The notes: generated from the letters alone by a model not told the origin. A stretch of 59,436 nt of DNA from Bacteroidales bacterium (GCA_020859845.1 JAJBVL010000062.1:1-59436); one strand, 5' to 3'. Positions 16,495 to 24,682 are shown, counted from the stretch's first letter. Numbers and translations: made by a program.

Positions 16495-18402
16495 ATGAGA
16501 AAGATTTACTCAAATTGTGACAGAGAGGGAATCTGGGCACCGCAACTATGGGCCTTTCCCCTCATCTTGTTCATCTTGGTTCTTATGCCAACGAAAAGTG
16601 CAGCCGAACAAATGTATGACTTTATGGTAGATGGCATATGTTATGACATCCTTACACCCCAAGACTATGATTTTATATCCTATACTGACCAAGTTTGTGG
16701 GGTGAAATATTACACCGACTATTATGTCAATGGTAATTTTTATAAGGGATCTATCATAATCCCTTCTACAGTACAATGGGAAGGAGTAACATATGAAGTT
16801 AAGACAATTGAGTATGGAGCTTTTAGGTATTGTACTGAATTGACCGAAATTGAAATACCAAATTCAGTTAAAGTAATTGGAGGACGCGCGTTCTACGAAA
16901 CAAATATATCTGCAATAAATATACCAGAATCTGTAGAAATCATAGATGAATGGTGTTTTGAAGATTGTTCTCAGCTCACTGAGATCCATCTTACACAAAA
17001 TTTAACTTCGATTAAATCGAGTGCTCTTAGTGGTTCGGCATGGTGGGAACAGCAGGAAGATGGTCTTATATATTTGGACAATGTACTTTTGGGATATAAG
17101 GGAGAAAGTCTGGATTTGGATAATCTTGAGGTAAAGGACGGGACATACATCATTGCTGACTATGCATTTTCTTATTGCAATTTTGACAAGATCAACCTTC
17201 CAAAGAGCATGAAGTACATAGGGGAAAGTACTTTTTATGATGCATCTTTTGCTTCCATCAATCTTGAGAATACCCAAGTAGTCACTATTGGGGGCTACGC
17301 TTTTCAATCCAATGACGAGTTAACAACAGTAAAATTCCCATCTACTTTAAAAAGTATTGGAAAGCAGGCATTTTATAACAATACAAACCTAAAATCAGTT
17401 TTTATGAACGATGGTTTGTTTGAAATTGGGGAGGAATGTTTTTGGTACTGTACAAATCTAAGCATCTTTAATATTCCTGAGACAGTAATGCATATTGGGA
17501 AAGATGCCTTTCGCTACACCTATTGGTTAACTGAGGCTAAAAAAACGGAAGATGTGATTTATAAAGATGACTGTTTACTGTATTATACAGGTATTAATGA
17601 TCCGACTCACACCTTGATAGTAAAAGAAGGAACCAGAGTCCTTATCGATAATGAACCAGGATCGAATGATATTGAAGTTCTATTGTTGCCAAACACATTA
17701 AAGACAATTGGCGAAGAAGCATTTATTGGAGGAAAATTTACATCCCTTGACATACCTGAAAGCGTAGAATATATAGGTGCTGAAGCTTTCGAGAGTTGTC
17801 TCAATCTTGTTTCTGTACAACTACCTCCAAATATTACAGAGATAAATGATAGAACGTTTTGTTATTGTGATGCCTTGAGGGAAATAACAATACCAAATTC
17901 TGTAACTGTTATAGGAAAACAAGCTTTCACTGGCTGTAAAGTTTTGGAGAACGTTACCATAGGAGCTCGTGTAGGTTATATCGGTGCAGAAGCATTTAGC
18001 ATATCTAAGTTGGCAACCATAAATGCTTATCCGATTACTCCCCCAATGTGTGAATGGAATGTATTCAAAAATGTAGATAAATCCACATGCAAGCTTAATG
18101 TCCCCAAAGGTTACCTTTACGAGTATGCAACAGCCCCCATTTGGGAGGATTTCCTCCTAATTAATGCAAATTTGGAGGTGATCAGTGGCGTTGACAATAT
18201 CGAAAATGACTGTTATCATGCCAAAGTCATAGCCAAGGACGGCTCAATACAGATTTTGGATGAAGATGAGGCTTTTATGGTCTTTAATGTTTCTGGACAA
18301 TGCATCTATGCAGGAAGAAACAAGACAGTGGTTGTGCCTTGCACCGGCATCTATTTGGTGAGATTGGCTGACCGCGTTGAGAAAATCTATGTCAAAAAGT
18401 GA
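16495..18402 (+). CDS. BspA-like leucine-rich repeat (LRR_5) secreted surface protein
   Basis: The 635-aa protein begins with a signal peptide (hydrophobic core about residues 21-33, ending near TKSAAEQ). At least ten LRR_5-type repeats follow, each with the pattern IPxSVxxIGxxAFxxC, for example ITIPNSVTVIGKQAFTGC. The last 65 residues form a short beta domain ending GIYLVRLADRVEKIYVKK, which resembles the C-terminal sorting tails of type IX secretion cargo, though shorter. BspA-like proteins are surface adhesins binding host or bacterial proteins. The gene stands alone behind its own promoter and a long structured leader, and ends in a double hairpin. It is AT-rich compared with the chromosome core. 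Confidence 0.88.
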   Translation: MRKIYSNCDREGIWAPQLWAFPLILFILVLMPTKSAAEQMYDFMVDGICYDILTPQDYDFISYTDQVCGVKYYTDYYVNGNFYKGSIIIPSTVQWEGVTYEVKTIEYGAFRYCTELTEIEIPNSVKVIGGRAFYETNISAINIPESVEIIDEWCFEDCSQLTEIHLTQNLTSIKSSALSGSAWWEQQEDGLIYLDNVLLGYKGESLDLDNLEVKDGTYIIADYAFSYCNFDKINLPKSMKYIGESTFYDASFASINLENTQVVTIGGYAFQSNDELTTVKFPSTLKSIGKQAFYNNTNLKSVFMNDGLFEIGEECFWYCTNLSIFNIPETVMHIGKDAFRYTYWLTEAKKTEDVIYKDDCLLYYTGINDPTHTLIVKEGTRVLIDNEPGSNDIEVLLLPNTLKTIGEEAFIGGKFTSLDIPESVEYIGAEAFESCLNLVSVQLPPNITEINDRTFCYCDALREITIPNSVTVIGKQAFTGCKVLENVTIGARVGYIGAEAFSISKLATINAYPITPPMCEWNVFKNVDKSTCKLNVPKGYLYEYATAPIWEDFLLINANLEVISGVDNIENDCYHAKVIAKDGSIQILDEDEAFMVFNVSGQCIYAGRNKTVVVPCTGIYLVRLADRVEKIYVKK

Positions 18403-18424
18403 GAGACATAGATTGGTGCATAAT

Positions 18425-18491
18425 CCTCAGGAATCCTAGGCAACCTAGGTCTCCTAGGATTCCTGAGGCTGTGTCATAATGACACAGCCTC
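18425..18491 (+). terminator. Two consecutive strong hairpins after the BspA-like gene
   Basis: CCTCAGGAATCCTAGG (18425-18440) pairs perfectly with CCTAGGATTCCTGAGG (18453-18468). GAGGCTGTGTCAT (18465-18477) pairs perfectly with ATGACACAGCCTC (18479-18491), followed by TTTC. The two stems share GAGG, so they cannot both form in full. Confidence 0.75.
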
Positions 18492-18544
18492 TTTCAACAA
18501 TCTTTTCACCGTCAATTAACAACGGAGTGGGTCGCTTAATGCCA

Positions 18545-18600
18545 CTATAGGGCTTCGGAGCGCTCTTCTATCAACTCCTTATCCATAAACTCCCTTTGCC
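18545..18600 (-). pseudogene. Remnant of an ATPase_2 gene 3' end
   Basis: On the minus strand the frame FMDKELIEERSEAL then a stop aligns with SLIEKELIEERSDGL of the ATPase at 13288-14418, and the DNA (cggagcgctcttctatca) is almost identical to that gene's 3' end. Sequence further left (18514-18550) also resembles the stretch ending at the ATPase stop codon near 13290, with the piece between deleted. It is therefore a scar of a third paralogue. Confidence 0.6.
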
Positions 18601-18641
18601 CAGTCAGCTTACAATCAGTCATAAAGAGGGAAGTTTACTTT

Positions 18642-18974
18642 TTAGGCAATAGGGTACAGTCCAAGTTCAGTTTTAAGGAAGACGGGCATACCTAATGCAC
18701 GAAATACTTTCCGTAATGTTTCACCGCTAACATTTCGGCCATTCTCCCAACGAGAGATTTGTGCCTTTTTTACGCCTACTAACTCTCCGAGTTGCTCTTG
18801 GGTGAGTTTTCTCGCCTCCCGGGCATCTTTTATCGATTGGCCCATGTAATAACTGTCAAGAGCCTTATCCACCTCATTCTCAAAAGCTATTCTTTCGGGA
18901 GATTCTTCATTGCCAATGTGTTTGTCAAGAATCTCCTCAAATGAGGTTAATGTAAATTTACCATGCTTTTCCAT
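18642..18974 (-). CDS. higA: HigA-type antitoxin, XRE helix-turn-helix
   Basis: The 110-aa protein has a C-terminal XRE helix-turn-helix: KLTQEQLGELVGVKKAQISRW then ENGRNVSGETLRKVFRALG. The N-terminal 40 residues would contact the toxin. It begins nine bases after the stop of the toxin gene, so the order is toxin then antitoxin, as in higBA loci. Antitoxins of this type bind both the toxin and the locus promoter and so repress their own transcription. Confidence 0.88.
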   Translation of the reverse strand: MEKHGKFTLTSFEEILDKHIGNEESPERIAFENEVDKALDSYYMGQSIKDAREARKLTQEQLGELVGVKKAQISRWENGRNVSGETLRKVFRALGMPVFLKTELGLYPIA

Positions 18975-18983
18975 AACTTTAAA

Positions 18984-19319
18984 TCATTGTAAATAATATT
19001 CTTTCATAATCGCTATCGCATGATTTATTTCACTTTGCGGGGTCTTCTGGGTCTTCTTGTAAAACCCATGAGTTGCCACTATTAAAGAGCCAGTATTCTT
19101 ATCCCAGAAAGCTAATAGACGATAAGACATTTCCATCATTCTTACTCGAAACTCCCATATATCTTCATTGAGTTTCTTAAAGATTTCTGGATTTCGCTCA
19201 CCTCCCATAACTCTAGCGATATTATAAGCAAATTTCTTTGCAACTGGAGGTGGAAGTGAGTTGATATAATCATTGGCTTCGTCCAAGAATTTGACTTTTA
19301 TTTTAATTTCATGTTTCAT
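18984..19319 (-). CDS. higB: HigB/RelE-superfamily toxin
   Basis: The 111-aa protein has the RelE/ParE-like layout of phage-derived Gp49/HigB-type toxins: FLDEANDYINSLP at the N-terminus, IWEFRVRMMEMSYRLLAFWD in the middle with the conserved arginines, and LIVATHGFYKKTQKTP near the end. Family members are ribosome-dependent mRNA endonucleases. It is followed directly by the XRE antitoxin. The promoter-like TACCTTTG on the minus strand (19347-19340) would start the transcript close to the ATG. Confidence 0.88.
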   Translation of the reverse strand: MKHEIKIKVKFLDEANDYINSLPPPVAKKFAYNIARVMGGERNPEIFKKLNEDIWEFRVRMMEMSYRLLAFWDKNTGSLIVATHGFYKKTQKTPQSEINHAIAIMKEYYLQ

Positions 19320-19339
19320 CGATTGTAATATTAACTATG

Positions 19340-19347
19340 CAAAGGTA
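19340..19347 (-). promoter_or_regulatory. -7 element of the higBA promoter
   Basis: TACCTTTG on the minus strand lies 21 bases before the higB ATG. I see no good TTTG 19-21 bases further upstream, as often when a promoter is controlled by a repressor. Confidence 0.5.
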
Positions 19348-19364
19348 TTGAAAGTTTACGAAAT

Positions 19365-19529
19365 ATGAAACTTTATTTGTTAATTTTACTCCTTCCACTG
19401 CAGTTGTTGTCAAAACAAGTCCAACAAATTGACACTGCCATCAAGGGCATGGAGCGCACCATCACCGTTCCCGCTAAGGGAGTCTACACGGTAGCCATAG
19501 CCGGCCATGTATTCAAGCTGCGACTCTAA
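19365..19529 (+). pseudogene. 54-codon remnant of a secreted-protein C-terminal tail
   Basis: An ATG at 19365 opens a 54-codon frame with a hydrophobic start (MKLYLLILLLPLQLL) and the ending TITVPAKGVYTVAIAGHVFKLRL minus its first residues. That ending parallels the tail of the BspA-like protein (TVVVPCTGIYLVRLADRV), including GVY/GIY and the basic end. It is probably what is left of a larger secreted protein after deletion, although a tiny exported peptide cannot be excluded. Confidence 0.45.
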
Positions 19530-19552
19530 TTTTATATTAATCTTTTTATCGA

Positions 19553-19576
19553 GGGGGGAGTTTCACGACTTCCCCC
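19553..19576. terminator. Bidirectional terminator left of hipA
   Basis: GGGGGGAGT (19553-19561) pairs with ACTTCCCCC (19568-19576), with one G-T pair and a six-base loop. TTTC follows on the plus strand; on the minus strand, where hipA ends at 19587, the stem is followed by GATAAAAAGATTAA. Confidence 0.6.
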
Positions 19577-19586
19577 TTTCTTAATA

Positions 19587-20858
19587 TTATGGCTTTAGGA
19601 GAAGCGAATTCTCAGAAAGGGTTTTGATAATGACTTCTTGCCAAGCGAAAGGAATACCTGCTTGCGAAGCGAAGGAATGAAACTCCGAAGCTGCATCGAG
19701 GGCTAGGTCAATAATTGAGGCAGGACCTTTAATATCCATTTCTCGAGCAAGGGTGAGAAGATCGGCTCGCGTTATATCGTGATCCTTACCTCCTAAACTC
19801 AAACTATGACGATTGACATATCTGGGAGCCGAGGGGTCGATGGTAAACGTAAAGTCGTAGGCAGGAGCAACACGCCAGTTGCCACTTTGATCCATGATAA
19901 AACTGAAATTCTTGCTATGGTCATCAACGTTGCCACAAAGGACATTCATCACCACCTGGAGGAAAAGTTGACTCTTATCCTCCGATGGGACTGCCAAAGC
20001 CAGCGCCGTAGAGAATAGTTCTTCGTAAGATGAAGCACCCGGGTCAAGAGCTGCAAGAGTCTGTACATGTAGCTTTTCTCCATCTTTAGTGCGATCAAAC
20101 CGATGGGTAAGAAAATGCATTCCATCCTCAACCTGAATGAGGCTCGAAGGCATCATCCTCATTTCTGCCGCTTGAGCCATAAGCCAGTATGCATACTCTA
20201 TTCGAGTAGTAGGGACATCCGAATGCTCATCAAACTTTATTATCATCGGTATGCAACCCTCCTCAGGAGCTGCCACCTGCCCTGAGTAACAGACTCCAGA
20301 CGAAGGATTATAGTTAATAATGGCCTTGGGACGCTTCCCTCCTGCCGATGTACCTACCTTAAACAAGCTCTCCAGCATTATATTATCGTATATATTGGCC
20401 TTAAAGGAGCCTGCCATTTCTAAGGCTGACTTAGAAAGCTGATGGAGCATCCCCAGCTCTATCCGGAAGGGCTCCTCCATCTCCTTAGCGCTCGAAGGCA
20501 CAAACTCCAGTGCTCCCATCCCTCTAAGGCCTATATAAGCCAACCGATCAAGCGGCGACAATTCTTTTTGAGGGATTTCACGAGCCGCGGCCCAGCGAGC
20601 AAACACTTGGTCCCCCCAGCGGTCGGGCAATGAATCGGCAATAAACGAGGGGAGATACGAGAAAGCCTTGTTGCTTTCACCATATATAGGCGTAAGAGCT
20701 ACACGCTTAATGGAAGCTCTGAGGGGTGATATGTCCCACCCAAGCTTGGGAAAAGCTTTATCAAAGTAAAAACAGTATTTTTCGGTATACTTGTCTTTAA
20801 CTGCAATAAGGGTACCCACATGATGCCCCCATAGACAAACTTCTAGATTTGTAAGCAT
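19587..20858 (-). CDS. hipA: HipA-type serine/threonine kinase toxin
   Basis: The 423-aa protein has the HipA layout: N-terminal beta subdomain, SLPDRWG (residues 76-82), GTSAGGKRPKA (169-179) at the P-loop-like phosphate loop, FDRTKDGEKLHVQ (254-266), the catalytic motif GNVDDHSKN with D312 and N317 (309-317), and YDFT with the metal-binding D335. HipA kinases phosphorylate translation factors such as glutamyl-tRNA synthetase and slow growth. All kinase residues are kept. It starts four bases after the hipB-like antitoxin gene, the usual order. Length is near that of E. coli HipA. Confidence 0.93.
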   Translation of the reverse strand: MLTNLEVCLWGHHVGTLIAVKDKYTEKYCFYFDKAFPKLGWDISPLRASIKRVALTPIYGESNKAFSYLPSFIADSLPDRWGDQVFARWAAAREIPQKELSPLDRLAYIGLRGMGALEFVPSSAKEMEEPFRIELGMLHQLSKSALEMAGSFKANIYDNIMLESLFKVGTSAGGKRPKAIINYNPSSGVCYSGQVAAPEEGCIPMIIKFDEHSDVPTTRIEYAYWLMAQAAEMRMMPSSLIQVEDGMHFLTHRFDRTKDGEKLHVQTLAALDPGASSYEELFSTALALAVPSEDKSQLFLQVVMNVLCGNVDDHSKNFSFIMDQSGNWRVAPAYDFTFTIDPSAPRYVNRHSLSLGGKDHDITRADLLTLAREMDIKGPASIIDLALDAASEFHSFASQAGIPFAWQEVIIKTLSENSLLLKP

Positions 20859-20862
20859 CGCA

Positions 20863-21180
20863 TTAAGAATTTTTAGTGGTACGCTTTATTCGTTTAGGGA
20901 TGAGTTTGTTGATTTCTTTTAAAGCTAAGGGCGGCATGGGGAGAGGGGGCAACAGTTCTTCCAACCGGTCGGCCAGCTCAAGTGCCCGGAGGAGAGATAT
21001 AAAGTTGCCTAACGTCAGATTACGGCTCACCCCTTGCTCAAAATGGGCAATCGTAGCTAAACCCACGCCCGACTTCTCGGCCAGCTCACGCTGGCTCATG
21101 CGCGAAGCAAGGCGATAATCTTTTAGGCGCTGCGCCAACAGGCGCAACCAATCATAAGTGGTGACAGGAGCAGAGTTCAT
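20863..21180 (-). CDS. hipB: HipB-type antitoxin, XRE helix-turn-helix
   Basis: The 105-aa protein carries a central XRE helix-turn-helix: RMSQRELAEKSGVGLATIAH then FEQGVSRNLTLGNFISLLRAL. The C-terminal 30 residues are proline- and lysine-rich. HipB binds HipA and represses the operon. It lies directly upstream of hipA with a four-base gap, and an inverted repeat next to its start is a candidate operator. Confidence 0.9.
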   Translation of the reverse strand: MNSAPVTTYDWLRLLAQRLKDYRLASRMSQRELAEKSGVGLATIAHFEQGVSRNLTLGNFISLLRALELADRLEELLPPLPMPPLALKEINKLIPKRIKRTTKNS

Positions 21181-21213
21181 ATAGTCGTTTTCTACTATTT
21201 AAGCGCAAATATA
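21181..21213 (-). promoter_or_regulatory. Promoter and candidate operator of hipBA
   Basis: TATATTTG on the minus strand (21213-21206) matches the -7 element. Between it and the ATG lies ATAGT-N8-ACTAT (21181-21198), an inverted repeat with the same 5-8-5 geometry as the E. coli HipB operator, though with a different sequence. Confidence 0.5.
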
Positions 21214-21277
21214 AGGATAATTATTGGAATATTACTACATAATGATGGCTTTTTAGGAGGCATGAATGCGAAGCGGC

Positions 21278-21308
21278 TTGGCAATAAGACAAGAATGTCG
21301 TAAATTTG
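21278..21308 (+). promoter_or_regulatory. Promoter of the outer-membrane barrel gene
   Basis: TTG (21278-21280), a 20-base spacer and TAAATTTG (21301-21308) precede the ATG at 21337 by 28 bases. Confidence 0.7.
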
Positions 21309-21336
21309 CGAATATAACCGTAAAAACGCCTATCGT

Positions 21337-21834
21337 ATGAAGAAGACCATCATCTCTATGCTTATCGCGCTATGCGCCGCTGCCACGGCCTTTGCCCAAG
21401 AGGGCAAGATGGCGGTGGGTGCTCAGTTGAGCTACGCCTCATGCAACGAAAATCTCGGTATCGGGGCCAAAGTGCAATACTACATCTCCGACCCCGTATG
21501 TCTTGAAGCCTCAGCCAACTACTTTTTCAAAAACGACTGCGTATCGGCGTGGGACATCAACCTCAACGGCCACTACCTGATACGCCTCGGCTCCGCTTTT
21601 CATTTTTATCCCTTGGCAGGCATCACCTTCTCGCGATGGAACGCCGAGGTGGACTACGCAGGTCCTGTATGGCACACAGTGAAATCTTCCGTCAACCGCT
21701 TCGGTATCAATATCGGCGCCGGTCTGGAGTATGAGGTGGCGCCATGCCTTATCGCTTCCCTCGAATGTAAATATCAGGCGATAAAAGACTTTGACCAAGC
21801 TGTGATTAGCCTTGGATTGGCCTACAAGTTTTAA
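21337..21834 (+). CDS. Small outer-membrane beta-barrel protein
   Basis: The 165-aa protein has a clear signal peptide (cleavage near TAFAQ, about residue 20) and then alternating hydrophobic strands with aromatic girdles: KMAVGAQLSYAS, IGAKVQYYI, FHFYPLAGITFSRW, FGINIGAGLEYEV. It ends with phenylalanine (LAYKF), as needed for barrel insertion. It fits the eight-stranded outer-membrane barrel (OMP_b-brl) group of Bacteroidota. No ligand can be inferred. The NlpC/P60-like gene starts 12 bases downstream, so the two probably form an operon. Confidence 0.8.
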   Translation: MKKTIISMLIALCAAATAFAQEGKMAVGAQLSYASCNENLGIGAKVQYYISDPVCLEASANYFFKNDCVSAWDINLNGHYLIRLGSAFHFYPLAGITFSRWNAEVDYAGPVWHTVKSSVNRFGINIGAGLEYEVAPCLIASLECKYQAIKDFDQAVISLGLAYKF

Positions 21835-21846
21835 CTCCTCCCCCAC

Positions 21847-23223
21847 ATGATTCTTCGCTTAACAAAATGGCTGGAGGCAACTCGCGCAGTGGCCTCCATA
21901 GGGTTTTTGGCCTTTTTCATATGGCCCTATACTGGCTCAGCTCAGACATTTATGATATATAAAGGAGTGGTGGATTATGGTCAAGAAGAGGTGACTAAGG
22001 CCAACGCTGATAGTCTCCGTTTCGATTTCATCTCTCCCGATGGCCAAAGCCACCATCTAAAGCTCTCCTCGCTCGGTGGCTCCTACAAGCTCCACGACCG
22101 TCTGGAGGAAGGCGCCCTGTTTGAGCTGCGCCTGGCCCAAGGAACCGACTCCATCATCGCGTTAGAGCGCCAGTGGCCCGTAGCGCAAGGCCATGTCACT
22201 GCCCTATCTCCCGCCACCATAGAAATTGACCAGCAAGTTTATCCTCTGCCCGACAGCGTGGCCTTTGCGGCTATCGAGCCAAGAGCGGGAGGAGCCGCAA
22301 TAGCAATGGGGGCTCCTATAAGAATCGGCGACCCAGCGATGGTCTACTCTTTGCCCATCCCGTGGGTTGTCAAGACCTATATAGCTGAGCCTTATACCCC
22401 ACCAGTGGCTGGCACGCCAGGGCTACGCACTATCAAAAACCTTCTGCAGACGGCCCTCATGCCAGTAGGCACTACCCTCTACGTCTACGGCGGAGGGTGG
22501 AACTGGATGGACACTGCCGGGGGCGAAACGGCATGCATCCTTGGGCTGCCAGAAGAGTGGTTAAGATTCTTTCAAAGCAACGACTCTACTTACCAGTACA
22601 AGAACCCCTACCCACCACAGAGCTTTTACCCGTGGAGCGGATTCAACGAGTACAACCACCATGGAGCCGACTGTACGGGCTACATTGGCTGGGCGCTCTA
22701 CAACGTGATGGAAACCTCCCAAGATGACAACCGCGAGGGCTACGTAAGCTCCTCAACACGGATGGCAAGCGACCTGGCCGAGCGCTACGGGTGGGGGGAA
22801 GTAGCCACTTCGCGCGACCCTCAGGATTACCTCCCGGGCGACATCGTAAGCTTTACCGGCCATATATGGATGGTGGTGGGACGTTGCGCCGACAACAGTA
22901 TAGTGCTACTCCACTCCACCGTCGACAACGACGCCCCTCTCGGAAGCGGCGTGCAGCTCTCGGCCCTAAGCCCCACGGCCGACCCCGACTGTCAAGCCTT
23001 AGCCTTGGCGCGCCATTATATGACTACTTACTACCCCGAATGGACCTGCCGCTATCGAGTTCTCCTCAAGGATTGGGATAAATACACCCTCTTTGAAGCT
23101 CCAGAAAGTGGGCGCTTCACATGGCACATCGGGGCCGAAGGACTCTCCGACCCCGATGGCTATCGCAGCCTCACTGCCGAGGAGATTCTCCTCGACTTGT
23201 TTAAGGACGCGGCTAAGCCTTAA
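21847..23223 (+). CDS. Secreted NlpC/P60-like (papain-fold) cell-wall amidase candidate
   Basis: The 458-aa protein has an N-terminal hydrophobic export signal (residues about 15-30). The first 200 residues are beta-rich and unrecognised. The C-terminal half has the NlpC/P60 signature: GADCTGYIGWAL with nucleophile Cys276, then GDIVSFTGHIWMVVG with His339, and LLHST after it. NlpC/P60 enzymes cut peptidoglycan stem peptides or related amides. A third catalytic residue is not obvious. It follows the barrel gene by 12 bases and converges on the epimerase gene with only four bases between stops. Confidence 0.7.
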   Translation: MILRLTKWLEATRAVASIGFLAFFIWPYTGSAQTFMIYKGVVDYGQEEVTKANADSLRFDFISPDGQSHHLKLSSLGGSYKLHDRLEEGALFELRLAQGTDSIIALERQWPVAQGHVTALSPATIEIDQQVYPLPDSVAFAAIEPRAGGAAIAMGAPIRIGDPAMVYSLPIPWVVKTYIAEPYTPPVAGTPGLRTIKNLLQTALMPVGTTLYVYGGGWNWMDTAGGETACILGLPEEWLRFFQSNDSTYQYKNPYPPQSFYPWSGFNEYNHHGADCTGYIGWALYNVMETSQDDNREGYVSSSTRMASDLAERYGWGEVATSRDPQDYLPGDIVSFTGHIWMVVGRCADNSIVLLHSTVDNDAPLGSGVQLSALSPTADPDCQALALARHYMTTYYPEWTCRYRVLLKDWDKYTLFEAPESGRFTWHIGAEGLSDPDGYRSLTAEEILLDLFKDAAKP

Positions 23224-23227
23224 GAGT

Positions 23228-24109
23228 TTAAAGCACGTCGATCTCATATTGAGCATCAAACGCAGCCTCTGGCGCCAATACGTTGACCCACGGACGAGCT
23301 GCGAAGTCGCCTGTATAGCCCATCGTGTCGCAGCGGCCATACCACGGCTCCAGACACACGAAGGGAGCCACTACGCCATCCTTTACTGGCGCCCAGATGC
23401 CCACTACGGGAGCCGTGTGGCGTAGGCGTAGCCACGGAGCCTCGTTAAGGTCGAGAAGAGTGATCGACTGCATGGGACATTCCTCTACGATAATCGTGGG
23501 CCATGCCTCGAAGAGACCCGCCGTGATAGGAAGCTCTTTGCCAAGCTCCACGGGGCGTATCTCGCCGGTGACACACCCTTTCTCGCCAATGACCGACAGC
23601 GGATACTCTCGCCGATCGTCGTCGAAGCGCATGTAGCCATACACGGTATTGTTAGGATTGTAGTCGGGCAACACAAAGGCTGGATGGGCGCCAATCTGGA
23701 AAGCGAGAGTGCGGGAATCCGTGTTCTCCACATGCCACTTCACTATCACCGTTGCTCCCCTTAGTTCATAAGCTATCTCCAAGCGAAAGCTGTAGGGGTA
23801 AAAGCCGCGGGTAGCCTCACTGTCAATTAGCACAAAGCGAATGGCATCTTCTTGCTGCTCCACGAGTTCAAAGTCCAAGTCGCGAGCAAAGCCATGCTGA
23901 CCCATGCGATACTCTTGACCCTCTATCAGGCCCTTGCCCTCCCACATCATTCCTACGATAGGAAACAAGACAGGGGAATGACGCTTCCACCAAGAAGCAT
24001 CTGCATTCCACAACAACTCTTTGCCATCGCTTTTGCGCACCAGCGACGTTAGCTCTGCGCCATGAGCGCTCACTTGCGCTCTGATTTGCTGATTTTCTAT
24101 GGTATACAT
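23228..24109 (-). CDS. Aldose 1-epimerase family protein (LacX-like)
   Basis: The 293-aa protein has the galactose-mutarotase fold: SWWKRHSPVLFPIVG, QHGFARDLDF with the conserved His, GAHPAFVLP with the second His, and LEPWYGRCD near the end with the acidic residue. The shorter length and motif spacing match the LacX-like branch rather than GalM. It probably interconverts anomers of a hexose or hexose phosphate in the cytosol, since no signal peptide is present. It is transcribed alone; TATTTTTG on the minus strand (24161-24154) is a possible -7 element. Confidence 0.9.
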   Translation of the reverse strand: MYTIENQQIRAQVSAHGAELTSLVRKSDGKELLWNADASWWKRHSPVLFPIVGMMWEGKGLIEGQEYRMGQHGFARDLDFELVEQQEDAIRFVLIDSEATRGFYPYSFRLEIAYELRGATVIVKWHVENTDSRTLAFQIGAHPAFVLPDYNPNNTVYGYMRFDDDRREYPLSVIGEKGCVTGEIRPVELGKELPITAGLFEAWPTIIVEECPMQSITLLDLNEAPWLRLRHTAPVVGIWAPVKDGVVAPFVCLEPWYGRCDTMGYTGDFAARPWVNVLAPEAAFDAQYEIDVL

Positions 24110-24244
24110 ATCTCTATTATGAGGTGACTTATGAGGTTATGATTATCACTACGCAAAAATAGCCATAATTTCCCATCCGTCGAGTCATCTCGCTATAGAA
24201 AATTGTCGTTTATTGTCACAAATACGCTGTCTATTTACGCCTCC

Positions 24245-24275
24245 TTGGAGGATGGAGGGTGAGCTAGTAACTTTG
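24245..24275 (+). promoter_or_regulatory. Promoter of the PepSY-like gene
   Basis: TTG (24245-24247), a 20-base spacer and TAACTTTG (24268-24275) match the consensus. The leader to the ATG at 24335 is about 55 bases. Nothing else is seen between 24162 and 24244. Confidence 0.7.
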
Positions 24276-24334
24276 CATCATCAAAATCAGAAACAACAAC
24301 TCATAAGTATTTAACTCTAATCAAGATTAACAAG

Positions 24335-24652
24335 ATGAAAAAGTATTTTATCATGGCAGCCCTCTTCGTTGGCGCCCTCTCCGCTTCCTCCCTCCAAGCC
24401 ACCACTCTTCCCCAGGAAGAAGTAGCTGCAGCCACCCAAGCTACTGCTGAGTTTGTAGCCATCAATGCCGATGAGCTCCCACAAGCTGTAAAGGATGCCA
24501 TCGCGGCCAACTATGAAGGCCAGAGCATCAACGCTGCCTCGGTCAAGGACGAGGAAGGCGTGAAGACCTACAAGGTCAATCTTGTGGATGCCGATGGCAA
24601 TGGTCAGGACGTACTGTTTAACGAAAAGGGTGAGACCCTCGCAGGAGAATAA
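24335..24652 (+). CDS. Small periplasmic PepSY-like (BLIP-like) protein
   Basis: The 105-aa protein has a signal peptide (cleavage near SLQA, about residue 22). One PepSY_like/DUF2874-type unit follows: ELPQAVKDAIAANYEG, then INAASVKDEEGVKTYKV and the ending GQDVLFNEKGETL. These domains occur in small exported proteins of Bacteroidota; a protease-inhibitor or folding role has been suggested but not shown. It has its own promoter and a strong terminator, and its short abundant-type codons suggest good expression. Confidence 0.75.
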   Translation: MKKYFIMAALFVGALSASSLQATTLPQEEVAAATQATAEFVAINADELPQAVKDAIAANYEGQSINAASVKDEEGVKTYKVNLVDADGNGQDVLFNEKGETLAGE

Positions 24653-24682
24653 TTCCCCTTATCGCAATAAGATAGATTGCCC

